Shown piece after piece: positions 1 through 8,360 of a stretch of 64,000 nucleotides of DNA. The notes below the pieces were generated by a model. It searched no databases. It was not told the origin of the DNA and saw only the letters and a program-made list of their open reading frames with translations. How positions within the stretch are numbered: position 1 is the first letter of the stretch; each line of letters begins with the position of its first letter. Origin of the DNA: JBGSKY01 sp041740995 (lineage in GTDB: Bacteria > Planctomycetota > Planctomycetia > Pirellulales > Pirellulaceae); the NCBI GenBank assembly GCA_041740995.1, contig JBGSKY010000274.1, positions 1 to 64,000 of the forward strand, written 5' to 3'. The position numbers and the translations under genes are program-made.

Positions 1-1092
1 ATTAGAAAACATGCTTTCAAAAAACTGTACATTCGTGGTGACGACGATCGGAGCGTCCCAGTTCTCTGCTCGTCGCACCGCGCTCATAAGGCTTTTGTCA
101 TCCGCAGACGACTCGCCTTCGAATGGTTCAGACAAACTGTGATGTTCGAAAAGCGTCGGATCATGTTGGTCCAATTCCAAAGCGGCACGGATCACTTTCG
201 TATTTTGATCAATGATGCTCAGATATGGCGCGACATAGATAATTCTCCGAAACGTTGGAGTTTGCAATTCGGCGTGACGTAGTGCAAATGCTAATGCTGA
301 AAGTGTTTTCCCTCCGCCCGTTGGAACGGTCATGGAATAGACGCCAATCGGGCCTTTTGCTTCCTCTAACGACGAAGAAAGGATTTCGTTTCGAGTTTTT
401 CGCAATGAATCACTTTTACAATCTTTCGATCGAATTTCAATGAATCGAAGGAGCTTATCTAGCATGTCGCCAGGTGCCAACAACGGTGGATTCGGTTCTG
501 GCAATAAGCCGTTAACCAATCGTTGAAAGTTTGAAGTGTCTTCCCAATCAGCATCCACGAGACAACTTAAAATCAGGCGGCTTGCAAACTCGATGTCTAA
601 TTTTGAATTTGAAGGAGTCGGATTGGTGGTGATCTTGTTGAGCTCGATATTTTCAGACGAGGCTATATCCCAGACTTCATTTACGACGACTTGCCCTGCC
701 GTCCCACGAATGCCGCCGACCAGGTCCGGTAGACTTGGGATACCGCCGTGATGCCCTGCGATCGCAAAGGAGACTGCTGAATAGTCTAGTGCCTGTGCTT
801 TTGCAGCTCCCGCTTGCTTATGATACGTCTGGTCTTTGGAGACGGGGCGTTTTAACAAATAGTCGACAAATCCTTGGCGGTATTTGCCAATGTCGTGCAA
901 CCAACCTGCGATCCGTGTCTGGCGATCAAAACGCGGTTCCCTGTTTCCTCGATAACTATCGATCGCTAAACCGCGTTGCTCGGCCCCACGTCCCACCGAC
1001 AGAACGTGATCGACTAGTAGCTGCCAATCTTCACCAGATTCAGTCAAACCGGTATGAGCATAGAAACGCTGATTTTGATCTTTTGAGTTCAT
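1..1092 (-). CDS. cas3: CRISPR-associated nuclease/helicase Cas3, N-terminal part (cut by window edge)
   Basis: Minus-strand frame open from an ATG at 1092 to base 1, giving 364 residues with no stop, so the gene continues past the left edge. Seen: an N-terminal HD nuclease domain with WLHDIGKY (His66-Asp67), YHKQAG near 90, AGHHGG near 113 and CLVDADW near 180; then the helicase begins with Walker A TVPTGGGKT (about 255-263), a motif Ia-like YVAPYLSIIDQN and VVTTNVQFFESMFSN at the edge. This order, HD then DExD/H helicase, is that of type I Cas3, which is recruited by Cascade and degrades target DNA. The subtype cannot be fixed from this piece; an HD-helicase fusion next to a cas5-like remnant would fit an I-C-like locus. 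The start overlaps an upstream frame by ATGA. The rest of the operon should lie to the left, outside the window. Confidence 0.93.
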   Translation of the reverse strand, partial: MNSKDQNQRFYAHTGLTESGEDWQLLVDHVLSVGRGAEQRGLAIDSYRGNREPRFDRQTRIAGWLHDIGKYRQGFVDYLLKRPVSKDQTYHKQAGAAKAQALDYSAVSFAIAGHHGGIPSLPDLVGGIRGTAGQVVVNEVWDIASSENIELNKITTNPTPSNSKLDIEFASRLILSCLVDADWEDTSNFQRLVNGLLPEPNPPLLAPGDMLDKLLRFIEIRSKDCKSDSLRKTRNEILSSSLEEAKGPIGVYSMTVPTGGGKTLSALAFALRHAELQTPTFRRIIYVAPYLSIIDQNTKVIRAALELDQHDPTLFEHHSLSEPFEGESSADDKSLMSAVRRAENWDAPIVVTTNVQFFESMFSN

Positions 1093-1242
1093 GAATACTT
1101 TCTGTTTGAATCTTCTTGGCATTGTTCGGCAAGGCCGATCATGTTGTAACTAACGAGAGACCGGTGCATCGCCCGTGTCTGGGCGGGTCCACATTGCGGT
1201 GGGGCCGGCTATTTCTAGTTCAATCGGATAAGGTGCAGGCAT
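1089..1242 (-). pseudogene. Probable cas5 remnant with internal deletion
   Basis: An ATG at 1242 opens a 30-codon frame reading PYPIELEIAGPTAMWTRPDT then GDAPVS, which stops with TAG at 1150-1152. This resembles the N terminus of Cas5 RAMP proteins, where the first beta-strand is followed by a conserved Thr/Arg-Pro-rich stretch. In the +1 frame the sequence stays open across the junction, reads SYNMIGLAEQCQEDSNRKYS and ends in a TGA that overlaps the cas3 ATG as ATGA, a normal arrangement for coupled cas genes. The simplest reading is a cas5 whose middle (roughly 200 codons) was deleted, leaving its start and its coupled stop. The Cas5 assignment comes from memory of the family and rests on only about 28 residues. 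Confidence 0.5.
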
Positions 1243-1516
1243 AAGTTTTTCTTGAACATGATTGATTAGGATGCGGATAGAATAAATGTCCGCTTTGACA
1301 CGTCTGGTCACTGCAAACGAACGACTAGGAAATTTTTTTAATGTCTTCTATGAAGGCTTTTCCTAAACCGACGGAAAAACGACGCTTTAAATTTACGATA
1401 AGGCTGATCGTTTTCGTATTCAACTAGGCAGTAGCATTTTTGCAATCCTCGAATGGTTGTCGATTGCGATTGGTTACACTAAGCGAAGTAAATATCTTCT
1501 TGTGTAGGAGTGAAAA
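1243..1516. other. Divergent intergenic region between cas remnant and hicB
   Basis: AT-rich stretch of 274 bases between the minus-strand cas5/cas3 segment and the plus-strand hicB gene. It presumably holds promoters for both directions. I see no repeat-spacer structure, no convincing -35/-10 pair and no open frame worth calling. The hicB ribosome-binding site, TAGGAG, lies at its right end about six bases before the ATG. Confidence 0.5.
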
Positions 1517-1723
1517 ATGGCGGAAACTTCGCTTCGATTGATCGTTGAGCTTTTGGACGAAGGTGGCTACATCGCGACTAGCCCTGACGTTCAAGGGCTA
1601 GTTGTTCAGGCGCAAACGCTTTTAGAGATCGAAGAATTCGCTCGTGATGTGGCGAGTAAAATCTACGAGTCGTGTATTGATCATAACGACCCGATTCCTT
1701 TGTTTTACGTCAATTGGTGCTGA
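1517..1723 (+). CDS. hicB: HicB-family antitoxin
   Basis: A 68-residue protein with the HicB/UPF0150 core: a beta-strand start (SLRLIVELLDEGGYIATSPD), the conserved V-x-G-L-V-x-Q-A-x-T turn and a helix with many acidic residues. HicB proteins neutralise HicA mRNA interferases in type II toxin-antitoxin systems, and longer members also carry a DNA-binding domain, which this short form lacks. A good ribosome-binding site (AGGAG) precedes the ATG. Its stop overlaps a GTG-started frame by 7 bases that looks HicA-like at its N terminus. Its place beside a damaged CRISPR-Cas locus suggests a small accessory defence region. The family call is firm; whether a working toxin is present is doubtful. Confidence 0.8.
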   Translation: MAETSLRLIVELLDEGGYIATSPDVQGLVVQAQTLLEIEEFARDVASKIYESCIDHNDPIPLFYVNWC

Positions 1724-1878
1724 CGTTATCGACTAAGCAAGTGATCTTGCTTGTCGACAAGGGTTACGAAACTGACAACAGTTATCGTGAAGATGGCTAC
1801 GTTGGTTCTTGGAATTTGATCGCGGTCACCGGAGTAGTAGCGTGTGCGGACGGACGAGATTCGCTGTGCCGTTGTTAG
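1717..1878 (+). CDS. Possible HicA-like toxin, truncated or degenerate
   Basis: A 53-residue frame from a GTG at 1717, overlapping the hicB stop by 7 bases. It begins LSTKQVILLVDKGYE and continues SYREDG, which fits the start of HicA double-stranded RNA-binding-fold toxins (S-x-K-x-V-I-x-L-L-x-K-x-G-Y/F-E followed by R-x-x-G). In working HicA the R-x-x-G is followed at once by a catalytic Ser-His; here Tyr-Val stands instead, and the C-terminal third does not look like HicA. This suggests a decayed or frameshifted toxin. The match is short and seen by eye only, so a chance resemblance is possible. Confidence 0.35.
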   Translation: MLTLSTKQVILLVDKGYETDNSYREDGYVGSWNLIAVTGVVACADGRDSLCRC

Positions 1879-1887
1879 ATCGTTTTC

Positions 1888-2521
1888 AACCGCCAATATT
1901 CAATAAAGGTTCCTTGGAAGGATTTCAGGGCGGATGAACATGACGATGGTCATAAATCTCAGCACGTCAATGCTTGGACGGTAGACGGCAGAATCTTGCC
2001 TCCATCTGGGCAAAAATTTTGAAGTCGATATTTGCACTTTCGATGTAGCGGTTGATAACGGCTTCAGATCAAGTTCTTCGGGTTCGGACGCAGCAACAAC
2101 ATGGGCCACGCCGGATCAGATGCTTTCGCTGGAAATCGATCCGACAGAAATCAACGAATACGAAGTGCTGAACTTTGATCAAGAGGGAGGTCGCGAATTG
2201 GTTGCCGTCGGCGAGCAATTGCCGGTCCTGCCGATCTGGCTGGCTAGCGACCATGCGATTTCGTTGGACCTTGAAGCTTCATATACGCAGACGTGCGGTG
2301 CACTGCGATTGATTTGATTTTTTGACCTGAACGGCGTCCAACGAGAAGAGTCAGGGTTTCAAGATTTGATTTTCAGTGGCCGGCCGCCGAACGTCTGGGT
2401 GACTTTTGCGACAGAAAGCAATCGCTATTTCGTATGCAAACTTACTGCGGGCTTTTCAATTCCAAGCGATCAAATCGCGTTGCGGTTCTGGATGACCAGC
2501 ACGATAAAACGCTTACGATAA
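1888..2521 (+). pseudogene. Decayed coding sequence of unknown family
   Basis: Protein-like sequence runs through two frames here. Frame one is open from 1888 to a TGA at 2020 (for example WKDFRADEHDDGHKS, NAWTVDGRILPPSG). A second frame runs from about 2024 to TAA at 2519-2521, interrupted by one in-frame TGA at 2315-2317 (before it WLASDHAISLDLEASY; after it VWVTFATESNRYFVCKL). The composition looks like real protein and continues past both breaks, as expected for a pseudogene with at least one frameshift and one nonsense mutation. I do not recognise the family. The remaining 2522-2563 holds nothing visible. Confidence 0.4.
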
Positions 2522-2563
2522 TAGCGCTTTGTTGCGAACGAGAAACCATTACGGCAAGGTGCT

Positions 2564-2758
2564 TCAGCCGCGAATGTCTAAGCCGCGGGCGTTTGCGTTA
2601 GGTGTGACTTGGGCCGCTTGGTTGATCAGAGCAACGACTGCTTCGCCTTGTTGACGTTGCACGTTAAGAGTTTTGGTTGCGACGGCAGTAGCGATTTTAT
2701 TCTGGTTGGTCGCTTGTTTTACGGCGGACGCGCTGGCAGCCAAACTTGAAATGTCCAT
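2564..2758 (-). CDS. YjfB-family putative motility protein
   Basis: A 64-residue protein starting MDISSLAASASAVKQA and continuing with an Ala/Gln-rich helix (VATKTLNVQRQQGEAVVALI), ending in a short polar tail. This matches the small YjfB family, annotated as putative motility proteins and often encoded by flagellated bacteria; no biochemical role is established. There is no flagellar gene next to it, but the window has a flagellar hook-filament operon at 54-59 kb. No strong ribosome-binding site precedes the ATG. The length is normal for the family. Confidence 0.75.
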   Translation of the reverse strand: MDISSLAASASAVKQATNQNKIATAVATKTLNVQRQQGEAVVALINQAAQVTPNANARGLDIRG

Positions 2759-2908
2759 TTCGAATTCCCATCTGTAAAGGTTTGAAGGGTCGGCTAATGC
2801 GGCCTCTAACGCATTATCGGCACTAAGCGGCGAGCATCTGGGTTTGATCGCTAGAGTCGTTAAAAACTACCTAATCGATCAGATTAGTGACGATAAACGC
2901 TTGTGAAT

Positions 2909-4825
2909 TCAATCGTACATCGGCAAATAGCGATAGTAGACTTCCAAGCACATACAAGCCATGGATGTAGAGTAAATTCGGCCGCCGTACCCGCCCCAGA
3001 TTCCAGTCGGATTCCATGAGCCTGCGTCAGTGCCGCTGCTGATTTGCGTTGAAACTAATTGAGGTTTCATTGACGCGTTCCATTGTGACCAAGCGGGGCC
3101 TTGCTGTTGGAACATTGCAAGCGTCGCGTAGTACCAGTAGTACAAGTTTTCTTCGGAGCGGCCTGGCAACTGACTGAGCAGCATTGCAACAGCTTCCGCT
3201 TTTGCTTCGGGCGTCATTTTATGTCGCAACATGGCTGCGGCAGCAAGCGCTTCAGCCGTCATTGCTGCCGAAGGAGCTTGACGAGCGACGGGGCGATAGA
3301 CGGCAAGTCCGCCATGATTCCCGGCCGAGCAACTTGATAAGAACGAGTGCATTTTTTGGATGCGTTCAGGTGCGACCGCAATGCCACCTCGACGACACGA
3401 TTGAATCGCCAAGGCTTGCCAACCGAACTGACTTAAGTCACCCGGTTCATTGGCGAAACGGACGTCGTACCGCCAGCCGCCGGTCGTTGGGTTTTGTGCT
3501 CGAAGTGTGTAAGAACATCCGAGCTGCACGGCTGGCAACAAGCGTTGATCGCCTGTCATAGCGTAACACTCAGCCAATGCTAAAAGTGCGATGCCATGTG
3601 AGTACATTCGCGAGTAGCGAACGTCTGGCGAGCTGCCAACCTGTTGGACGCCAGCTAGATCCCCAGAAGGCATTTGCGAAGCCATCAGATACTCTAGTCC
3701 AGCCATCAGATGTTCACGGTAATCGCCCGCGTTGTGCGTGTGGCCGGCCCCCAAAAAAGCTAGGATTGCAAGACCTGTCATGGCTGTATCCGCCTTGGCT
3801 CCAGTCCCACCACGATTCTCGCCGAGGGCCTGCGTTTCTCGCCCTGCTCCACTGGCCGCCGCATTCCAGCTTCCGTCCCGCTCTTGCTTGCGAGCGAGAT
3901 AGTTTAGGGCTGCGTTTACAGCCGCTTCAGAGGTTTCGTCACCTCCATTTTGTCTGGCAATCTGAAGACGCTGCGGCGAAAATCGCAACTGATAGATTTC
4001 GGGCATCGGCTGTGAGTTCGCGGCTGCTTGCGTTGAATTCTGATTTGAGAGCATCGCTTGATCAAGCGGGTTTGCGCGGCTGACCAAGCTCGCAATCGGA
4101 TTGGCGTTCACATCCGGAATTCGCAATTTGTCAATCGAGTAATCTTCGCTCGGTACAGGTTCACTTAAGCCAGCAGTTTTCTGTAATGGTTGCTGGATAT
4201 CCGCATTGCTTGAGCTATCGATTGGTTCGGGTGCAACTGGTTGGACGGTATCTTGCGAAAGATCACTTCGTTGCGGCAAAGCAGTCGGCTTTTCAGGTTG
4301 CAGCAAAGACGGCGGAACAGACAATGCCACTTCTGCCATAGCGGTTGGCATACTAGATTGAGGCTCCGCTTGGGATTCGGGAATGATCTGATTTGCATCG
4401 ACACTAACTGGCCGTTCCCACTGTTGCAGCTTGTCGACGTTCTTACCGTCGGAGTCCTGGGCTGGTTCGGACAACGAGCTGGAAAAGACTTCCAATGCAA
4501 CTGGGCCATTCTCGTTGTGGGTGATCTGTGAGCCACGACCATTTCCAGGATGTATAACGCGGGTACCATAGGCGTACATTAGTAGCCAAACATGAGCAAG
4601 TACGGCCAGTGCGACGCATTTCGTAAGCGGCTTACTTTGGCCCCACCGCGTCCAAGAGGCAACGGCCAGCGATATCGCGATGATGGCAAAAATTATGCCT
4701 AAAATGATAGCCCAAGGACGCGAGGTTTGGTCCATCGTCAGAGCGAGTAACGGTTCCGCGAACGCAACGAAGCGAACTTCCTGGAGGTCTTGTCGTGGTA
4801 TCAAAACATCCATCTCGATCGACAT
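2909..4825 (-). CDS. Membrane-anchored squalene-cyclase-fold (prenyltransferase/squalene oxidase repeat) protein
   Basis: A protein of up to 638 residues. Two hydrophobic segments (about 37-58 and 67-87) lead into a Pro/Gln/Ser-rich low-complexity linker (about 100-290), then an alpha/alpha-toroid with repeats typical of the squalene cyclase/prenyltransferase superfamily: ALNYLARKQERDGSWN, GLEYLMASQMPSGDLAG, GCSYTLRAQNPTTGGW, and near the C terminus YGGRIYSTSMACMCLEVYYRY. The DxDD motif of hopene cyclases is not visible, so it is unlikely to be a triterpene cyclase. It is the last gene of a minus-strand run with TPR protein, ExbB and ExbD, and may be the envelope partner energised by ExbBD; that is inference. 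The true start could be the later ATG at 4735, directly before the first membrane segment. Confidence 0.75.
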   Translation of the reverse strand: MSIEMDVLIPRQDLQEVRFVAFAEPLLALTMDQTSRPWAIILGIIFAIIAISLAVASWTRWGQSKPLTKCVALAVLAHVWLLMYAYGTRVIHPGNGRGSQITHNENGPVALEVFSSSLSEPAQDSDGKNVDKLQQWERPVSVDANQIIPESQAEPQSSMPTAMAEVALSVPPSLLQPEKPTALPQRSDLSQDTVQPVAPEPIDSSSNADIQQPLQKTAGLSEPVPSEDYSIDKLRIPDVNANPIASLVSRANPLDQAMLSNQNSTQAAANSQPMPEIYQLRFSPQRLQIARQNGGDETSEAAVNAALNYLARKQERDGSWNAAASGAGRETQALGENRGGTGAKADTAMTGLAILAFLGAGHTHNAGDYREHLMAGLEYLMASQMPSGDLAGVQQVGSSPDVRYSRMYSHGIALLALAECYAMTGDQRLLPAVQLGCSYTLRAQNPTTGGWRYDVRFANEPGDLSQFGWQALAIQSCRRGGIAVAPERIQKMHSFLSSCSAGNHGGLAVYRPVARQAPSAAMTAEALAAAAMLRHKMTPEAKAEAVAMLLSQLPGRSEENLYYWYYATLAMFQQQGPAWSQWNASMKPQLVSTQISSGTDAGSWNPTGIWGGYGGRIYSTSMACMCLEVYYRYLPMYD

Positions 4826-4907
4826 TAATCAATGAATTCTTAAAAAAACGGTGCGTTGAACCGTCTTGCATAATTGATCGCGAAAAAAATCGAGATCGTA
4901 CATCCAA

Positions 4908-5333
4908 CTACCGCTTGATGACGTTGTGCGCATCGGCAGTTCGAAAGCCAATTCGATTGATTCCGATATTTTTCAGAAGTGACAAAACCTCGGCAAACTG
5001 TTGCGCTGTGCTGGCATTGTCGCAGCGAATATCAACCGCTGTATCAGCGTACGACCGCAGAGCTTTTGTTAGTTCGTTCGAAATCTGGTTAACATTCATC
5101 GACCTTCCGTCGAGTGACGTTGAACCGTCGTGCGCGATTGCGACAATATGATTCTCGGGGCCAGCAATCATGGCGGTTGCATTGTTAACGCGTGGTAAGT
5201 TCAATTCGATTTGACGTTCAGAATCATTAAACTTCGTGCCGACCATGAAAAAGATGATCAGCAGGAACAATACATCAATCATGCTGGTCAAGTTGATTGT
5301 CGGTGCTTCTTCTTGTTCAATCTTCAGCGGCAT
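4908..5333 (-). CDS. exbD: ExbD/TolR-family biopolymer transport protein
   Basis: A 141-residue ExbD/TolR protein: a short cytoplasmic N terminus (MPLKIEQEEAPTINLTSMID), one membrane helix containing the conserved Asp used in proton coupling (MIDVLFLLIIFFMVGTKF), and a periplasmic domain. ExbD works with ExbB as a proton-driven motor that drives a partner such as TonB. The gene starts 12 bases after the exbB stop, so the two are surely co-transcribed. The next gene, 82 bases downstream, encodes the cyclase-fold membrane protein; no TonB-like gene is in the window. Confidence 0.9.
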   Translation of the reverse strand: MPLKIEQEEAPTINLTSMIDVLFLLIIFFMVGTKFNDSERQIELNLPRVNNATAMIAGPENHIVAIAHDGSTSLDGRSMNVNQISNELTKALRSYADTAVDIRCDNASTAQQFAEVLSLLKNIGINRIGFRTADAHNVIKR

Positions 5334-5345
5334 AGTGAGTCGCCT

Positions 5346-6347
5346 TTAAGCTGCTTTTCGTGTTCGTGAACGTGGTCTGTTCGATTCGCTTTCGGCTAGT
5401 CCTTCGGCGCTGATTGCGTCGATGACTTGTTGGGCGTACCCGTCCATTTCCATGACAAGTTTGTCTACACGACCGGTGAAAAACATATATGAAAGATAAG
5501 CTGGAATTGCGACAAATAGGCCGCTCGCAGTCGTGAGCAACGCTTGCGATATGCCGCCGGCTAATAGCTCTGGTCGACCCATCGCGTTTGCACCGGAAAT
5601 CTCATTGAACGCTTCAATCATGCCCAAGACGGTTCCCAGCAATCCGAGCAGCGGACAAACGTTGCTGACCGCCGAAAGCAAGCGTAAATGTTTCCGCATC
5701 GAGTTTGTGACGCGCGAGCCGGTATCCATGACGGCTTGTTCAACATCGACGGCTGGTCGGCCATATCGACGAATCGCAGTTGAAATAATCTCTGCGATCG
5801 GGCTAGGGTTTTTTTGGCATAATTCGATGGCTTCGTCGCGATCTATCTGCTGTTGCTCCAACATTTCAATTAGCCGCCGAACGAAAGGTCGCGGAATGAC
5901 GCGGCCACCTCTCAAAAATAGCAATCTTTCAAACGAGTAAACGGTTACGACAAACGAGCAGAGCGCGATTGGGTACATCATCCAACCACCATCGTTGAAA
6001 ATCTGAAGCAGGTTCCGCATCGGTATTTTGTCGCCAGCTTCAGCGGACGGCGAAGTGCTACCAGGAACTGCGTTTGCCGTTGGGCCAGCGGATGTGTTGC
6101 CATTGCTGTTGGCAGACGGAAGCGCAGCGATGCGCGGTGTCGTCGGGAAATTTGTTGGTGGAAGATTGTTTTGTGAATATGGCGAGAACTGTGCTTGCCC
6201 TAAGCCTTTTGACGCAATCGATGCAAAGACGAGTAGCGAAACTACTGCCAATGGGCGCAGTTTGCTATTGAAAGTGCAGTGGTTTTGATGGTCCATATCT
6301 ACGATCAACTTTGTCAAAAGACTTCCGCCAGAGTTCTTTGATGACAA
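5346..6347 (-). CDS. exbB: ExbB/MotA/TolQ-family proton channel protein with long N-terminal extension
   Basis: A protein of 333 residues (or 316 from the ATG at 6296). An N-terminal signal-like hydrophobic stretch (LRPLAVVSLLVFASIAS) is followed by about 70 Pro/Ser/Thr-rich residues, then the ExbB core: a first helix (WMMYPIALCSFVVTVYSFE), the conserved LLGLLGTVLGMIEAF and ALLTTASGLFVAIPAYLSY helices. ExbB forms the pentameric channel around ExbD. The N-terminal extension is common in planctomycetal ExbB proteins. It sits directly before exbD, with the TPR gene 160 bases upstream. Confidence 0.9.
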   Translation of the reverse strand: MSSKNSGGSLLTKLIVDMDHQNHCTFNSKLRPLAVVSLLVFASIASKGLGQAQFSPYSQNNLPPTNFPTTPRIAALPSANSNGNTSAGPTANAVPGSTSPSAEAGDKIPMRNLLQIFNDGGWMMYPIALCSFVVTVYSFERLLFLRGGRVIPRPFVRRLIEMLEQQQIDRDEAIELCQKNPSPIAEIISTAIRRYGRPAVDVEQAVMDTGSRVTNSMRKHLRLLSAVSNVCPLLGLLGTVLGMIEAFNEISGANAMGRPELLAGGISQALLTTASGLFVAIPAYLSYMFFTGRVDKLVMEMDGYAQQVIDAISAEGLAESESNRPRSRTRKAA

Positions 6348-6509
6348 TTAACAAGCTTCGCGTTTCGACGCTAGATCGAACCCGAGTAGATTGAACGCGA
6401 CGGGATGGAACCCAAGGCCACAAAACTGAGCATTTTCAGCTGTCTGAAAGCGGCTGCGATAGTGGCTGCTTCTGCGTCGGCGCACTCGAACAGACAATCC
6501 TGAGGATCC

Positions 6510-8360
6510 TCATCGTTGGTCGCTTTTTGGTTCACGAGCGGTGAGTCGAGCGTCTGACATTTTCGCAGCAGAGAGCAGTCGTTCTTCTGCCTGTTTGCAA
6601 TAGATTGACTCGGGATAATTCGACAACAATTCACGATAGTTGCTCGTTGCGGAATCCCATTCGCCGAGTAGTTCGCAGCATTTTCCGGCTTGTAGTTTTG
6701 CCAAAGCACACCACTGTGGTTGCTCCGGGTAGGAAAGTACAACCTCGTAGTTCTTGCGAGCTGCTGGGTACATTTTTTGCAAGAAATAGGTTTCCCCGAC
6801 AAGCCACGCCGCTCGTGCGGCAATTTCCGATTGATGAGCTTTGGACTGCGAAATCGCCAAGTTCAATTTTTGTCGCGCATCGTCAAAGCGTGCTTGTGAT
6901 ACGTCGATTCGCCCTTGCAAATAGAAAACGGCTGCTTGATGCGAACTGACAAACTCCGATAAATCTTTTTCAGAAAGCAGCAATTGGACATTCGAATCCG
7001 AGTCATTCCAACGGTTTTGAAGCGCCGCGATTTCTCCTTGACGAAGAATCGCAAGTCCCTTCGTTTCGGTCGTCATCACGTCAATCTGGCTAGAAGAAAT
7101 TTCCTTAAACAGCACTTGTGCCTGATCGAGTTGCTCACGTTGGAAAAGTGTTTCAGCCAGGAGGGTTTTAGATGCCAATCGCCATTTCACTCCAATGTCA
7201 TCGGCCGCAATAAGATCCGTCAGCATTGCAATCGCTTCTTCGTATCGATCGGTCATTGCCAGAGCGCGGGCGGAACGGACGATGGCCTCGGTATGAAGTT
7301 CGTCATGAACTTCATCAAAAGATAGCAGCTTCTGGGTCCAATCTATTCTTTCGTCAACGCTGGCCATGTAGTCAGGCAGTCTGATTAAGAGAGTCAGCGA
7401 TTGAATTTGTAGTGCGTTATTGTCGCTTGACTCCGCTACTGATCGCAATCGTTTTGCAGCTTCAAATTGCAAACCAGTGATCAGTTCGTGGCGGGCAATT
7501 TGAAAATTCGCGAGCTGTTTTATTGAACTAGAAGTGGGCGTAAGTCGGTTGAGATGGTTGACATAGATCTCGGCTTTTTCCGTGGCTTGCGAATCATTGC
7601 AAGCTTGCAGCAGCAGGAGTGTCGCTTTGTACTGAATTGCATCTGAGCCGCTGATCATCCCCGCCTCGGCGCAAACTTGTTCCAGCTTTTCAACGGCTTC
7701 ATTTAAGTTCTTTGAGCGGTAGGTCAGTAAAGCATCTAGCAACTGTGCTGATAGGTTTTCGATCGTTCCTGGTTCAGTCAATTCAATGCATTGGTCGCAA
7801 TGTTCGCGGGCCTGCGCTGTTGATGAAATGTCATCAATTTCAATCCACGCAAGCTGCAAGTTTGCGGCTGCAAGCAACGGTTTAGCAATTGGATCGGCAA
7901 GCAGGTTCTTCAAGCCCGCAGCAGCTTCTGCTGTTCTATTTAATTGAAAATGCGTCTGTGATAGACGGAATTGCACGTAGGGGGCAAGTTTGTCCAGCGT
8001 CTCGCTCGGGACCAGTGCCTTCTGGCTATTCCAGAAAGCGAGGAACCTTTCTGCGTCTGCGAATTGGCCACTTGCGAAAAGCGATTCGGCGGCAAGGTAA
8101 ACGCTCTGTAATTCAATCGCCGATGGTGGACTGGCGATTGACATCGACTGGACTTGCGAAACAACCCTGGAGTGTTCGCCGCTTTCATAAGCTTTTAGAA
8201 GTGACTGATAAGCGATGAGTTCATCGGTGTGCTTGCCTGAAACTATCGCATGAGTTCCCTGCCCGAACGAAAAAACGCTCGATACGAAAATGCACAGCCA
8301 GCAGGCTCCTGCCCTGGTGAGGTTGTTCAGAAGTCGTCGCGTGAACGCGTCTAAACTCAT
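6510..8360 (-). CDS. Tetratricopeptide-repeat protein, probably exported
   Basis: A 616-residue protein with a hydrophobic N-terminal segment (AGACWLCIFVSSVFSFGQG) typical of a signal peptide or anchor, followed by many helical TPR-like units, for example AARKNYEVVLSYPEQPQW and ATSNYRELLSNYPESIYC near the C terminus. The last units look like those of envelope TPR proteins of the YbgF/BamD type. It is the first gene of a likely operon with exbB, exbD and the cyclase-fold protein, which suggests a scaffold in an energised envelope machine. The function is not known. The stop overlaps an ATG (ATGA), but the 26-codon frame that follows is not convincing. Confidence 0.75.
   Translation of the reverse strand: MSLDAFTRRLLNNLTRAGACWLCIFVSSVFSFGQGTHAIVSGKHTDELIAYQSLLKAYESGEHSRVVSQVQSMSIASPPSAIELQSVYLAAESLFASGQFADAERFLAFWNSQKALVPSETLDKLAPYVQFRLSQTHFQLNRTAEAAAGLKNLLADPIAKPLLAAANLQLAWIEIDDISSTAQAREHCDQCIELTEPGTIENLSAQLLDALLTYRSKNLNEAVEKLEQVCAEAGMISGSDAIQYKATLLLLQACNDSQATEKAEIYVNHLNRLTPTSSSIKQLANFQIARHELITGLQFEAAKRLRSVAESSDNNALQIQSLTLLIRLPDYMASVDERIDWTQKLLSFDEVHDELHTEAIVRSARALAMTDRYEEAIAMLTDLIAADDIGVKWRLASKTLLAETLFQREQLDQAQVLFKEISSSQIDVMTTETKGLAILRQGEIAALQNRWNDSDSNVQLLLSEKDLSEFVSSHQAAVFYLQGRIDVSQARFDDARQKLNLAISQSKAHQSEIAARAAWLVGETYFLQKMYPAARKNYEVVLSYPEQPQWCALAKLQAGKCCELLGEWDSATSNYRELLSNYPESIYCKQAEERLLSAAKMSDARLTAREPKSDQR

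Noticed and set aside
1729..1757. Hairpin after hicB as a terminator
   Set aside because: The stem (CGACTAAGCAAG / CTTGCTTGTCG) has no T run and lies within the HicA-like frame.
1..2563. CRISPR repeat-spacer array near cas3
   Set aside because: No regularly spaced direct repeats were found in this stretch or elsewhere in the window; any array must lie to the left of base 1.
3577..4083. 168-codon plus-strand frame opposite the cyclase-fold gene
   Set aside because: Antisense shadow of a long gene with conserved repeats.
6371..6823. 150-codon minus-strand frame overlapping the TPR gene
   Set aside because: It overlaps the end of the TPR gene in another frame and has shadow-like composition; only its last 45 codons lie outside and they match nothing.
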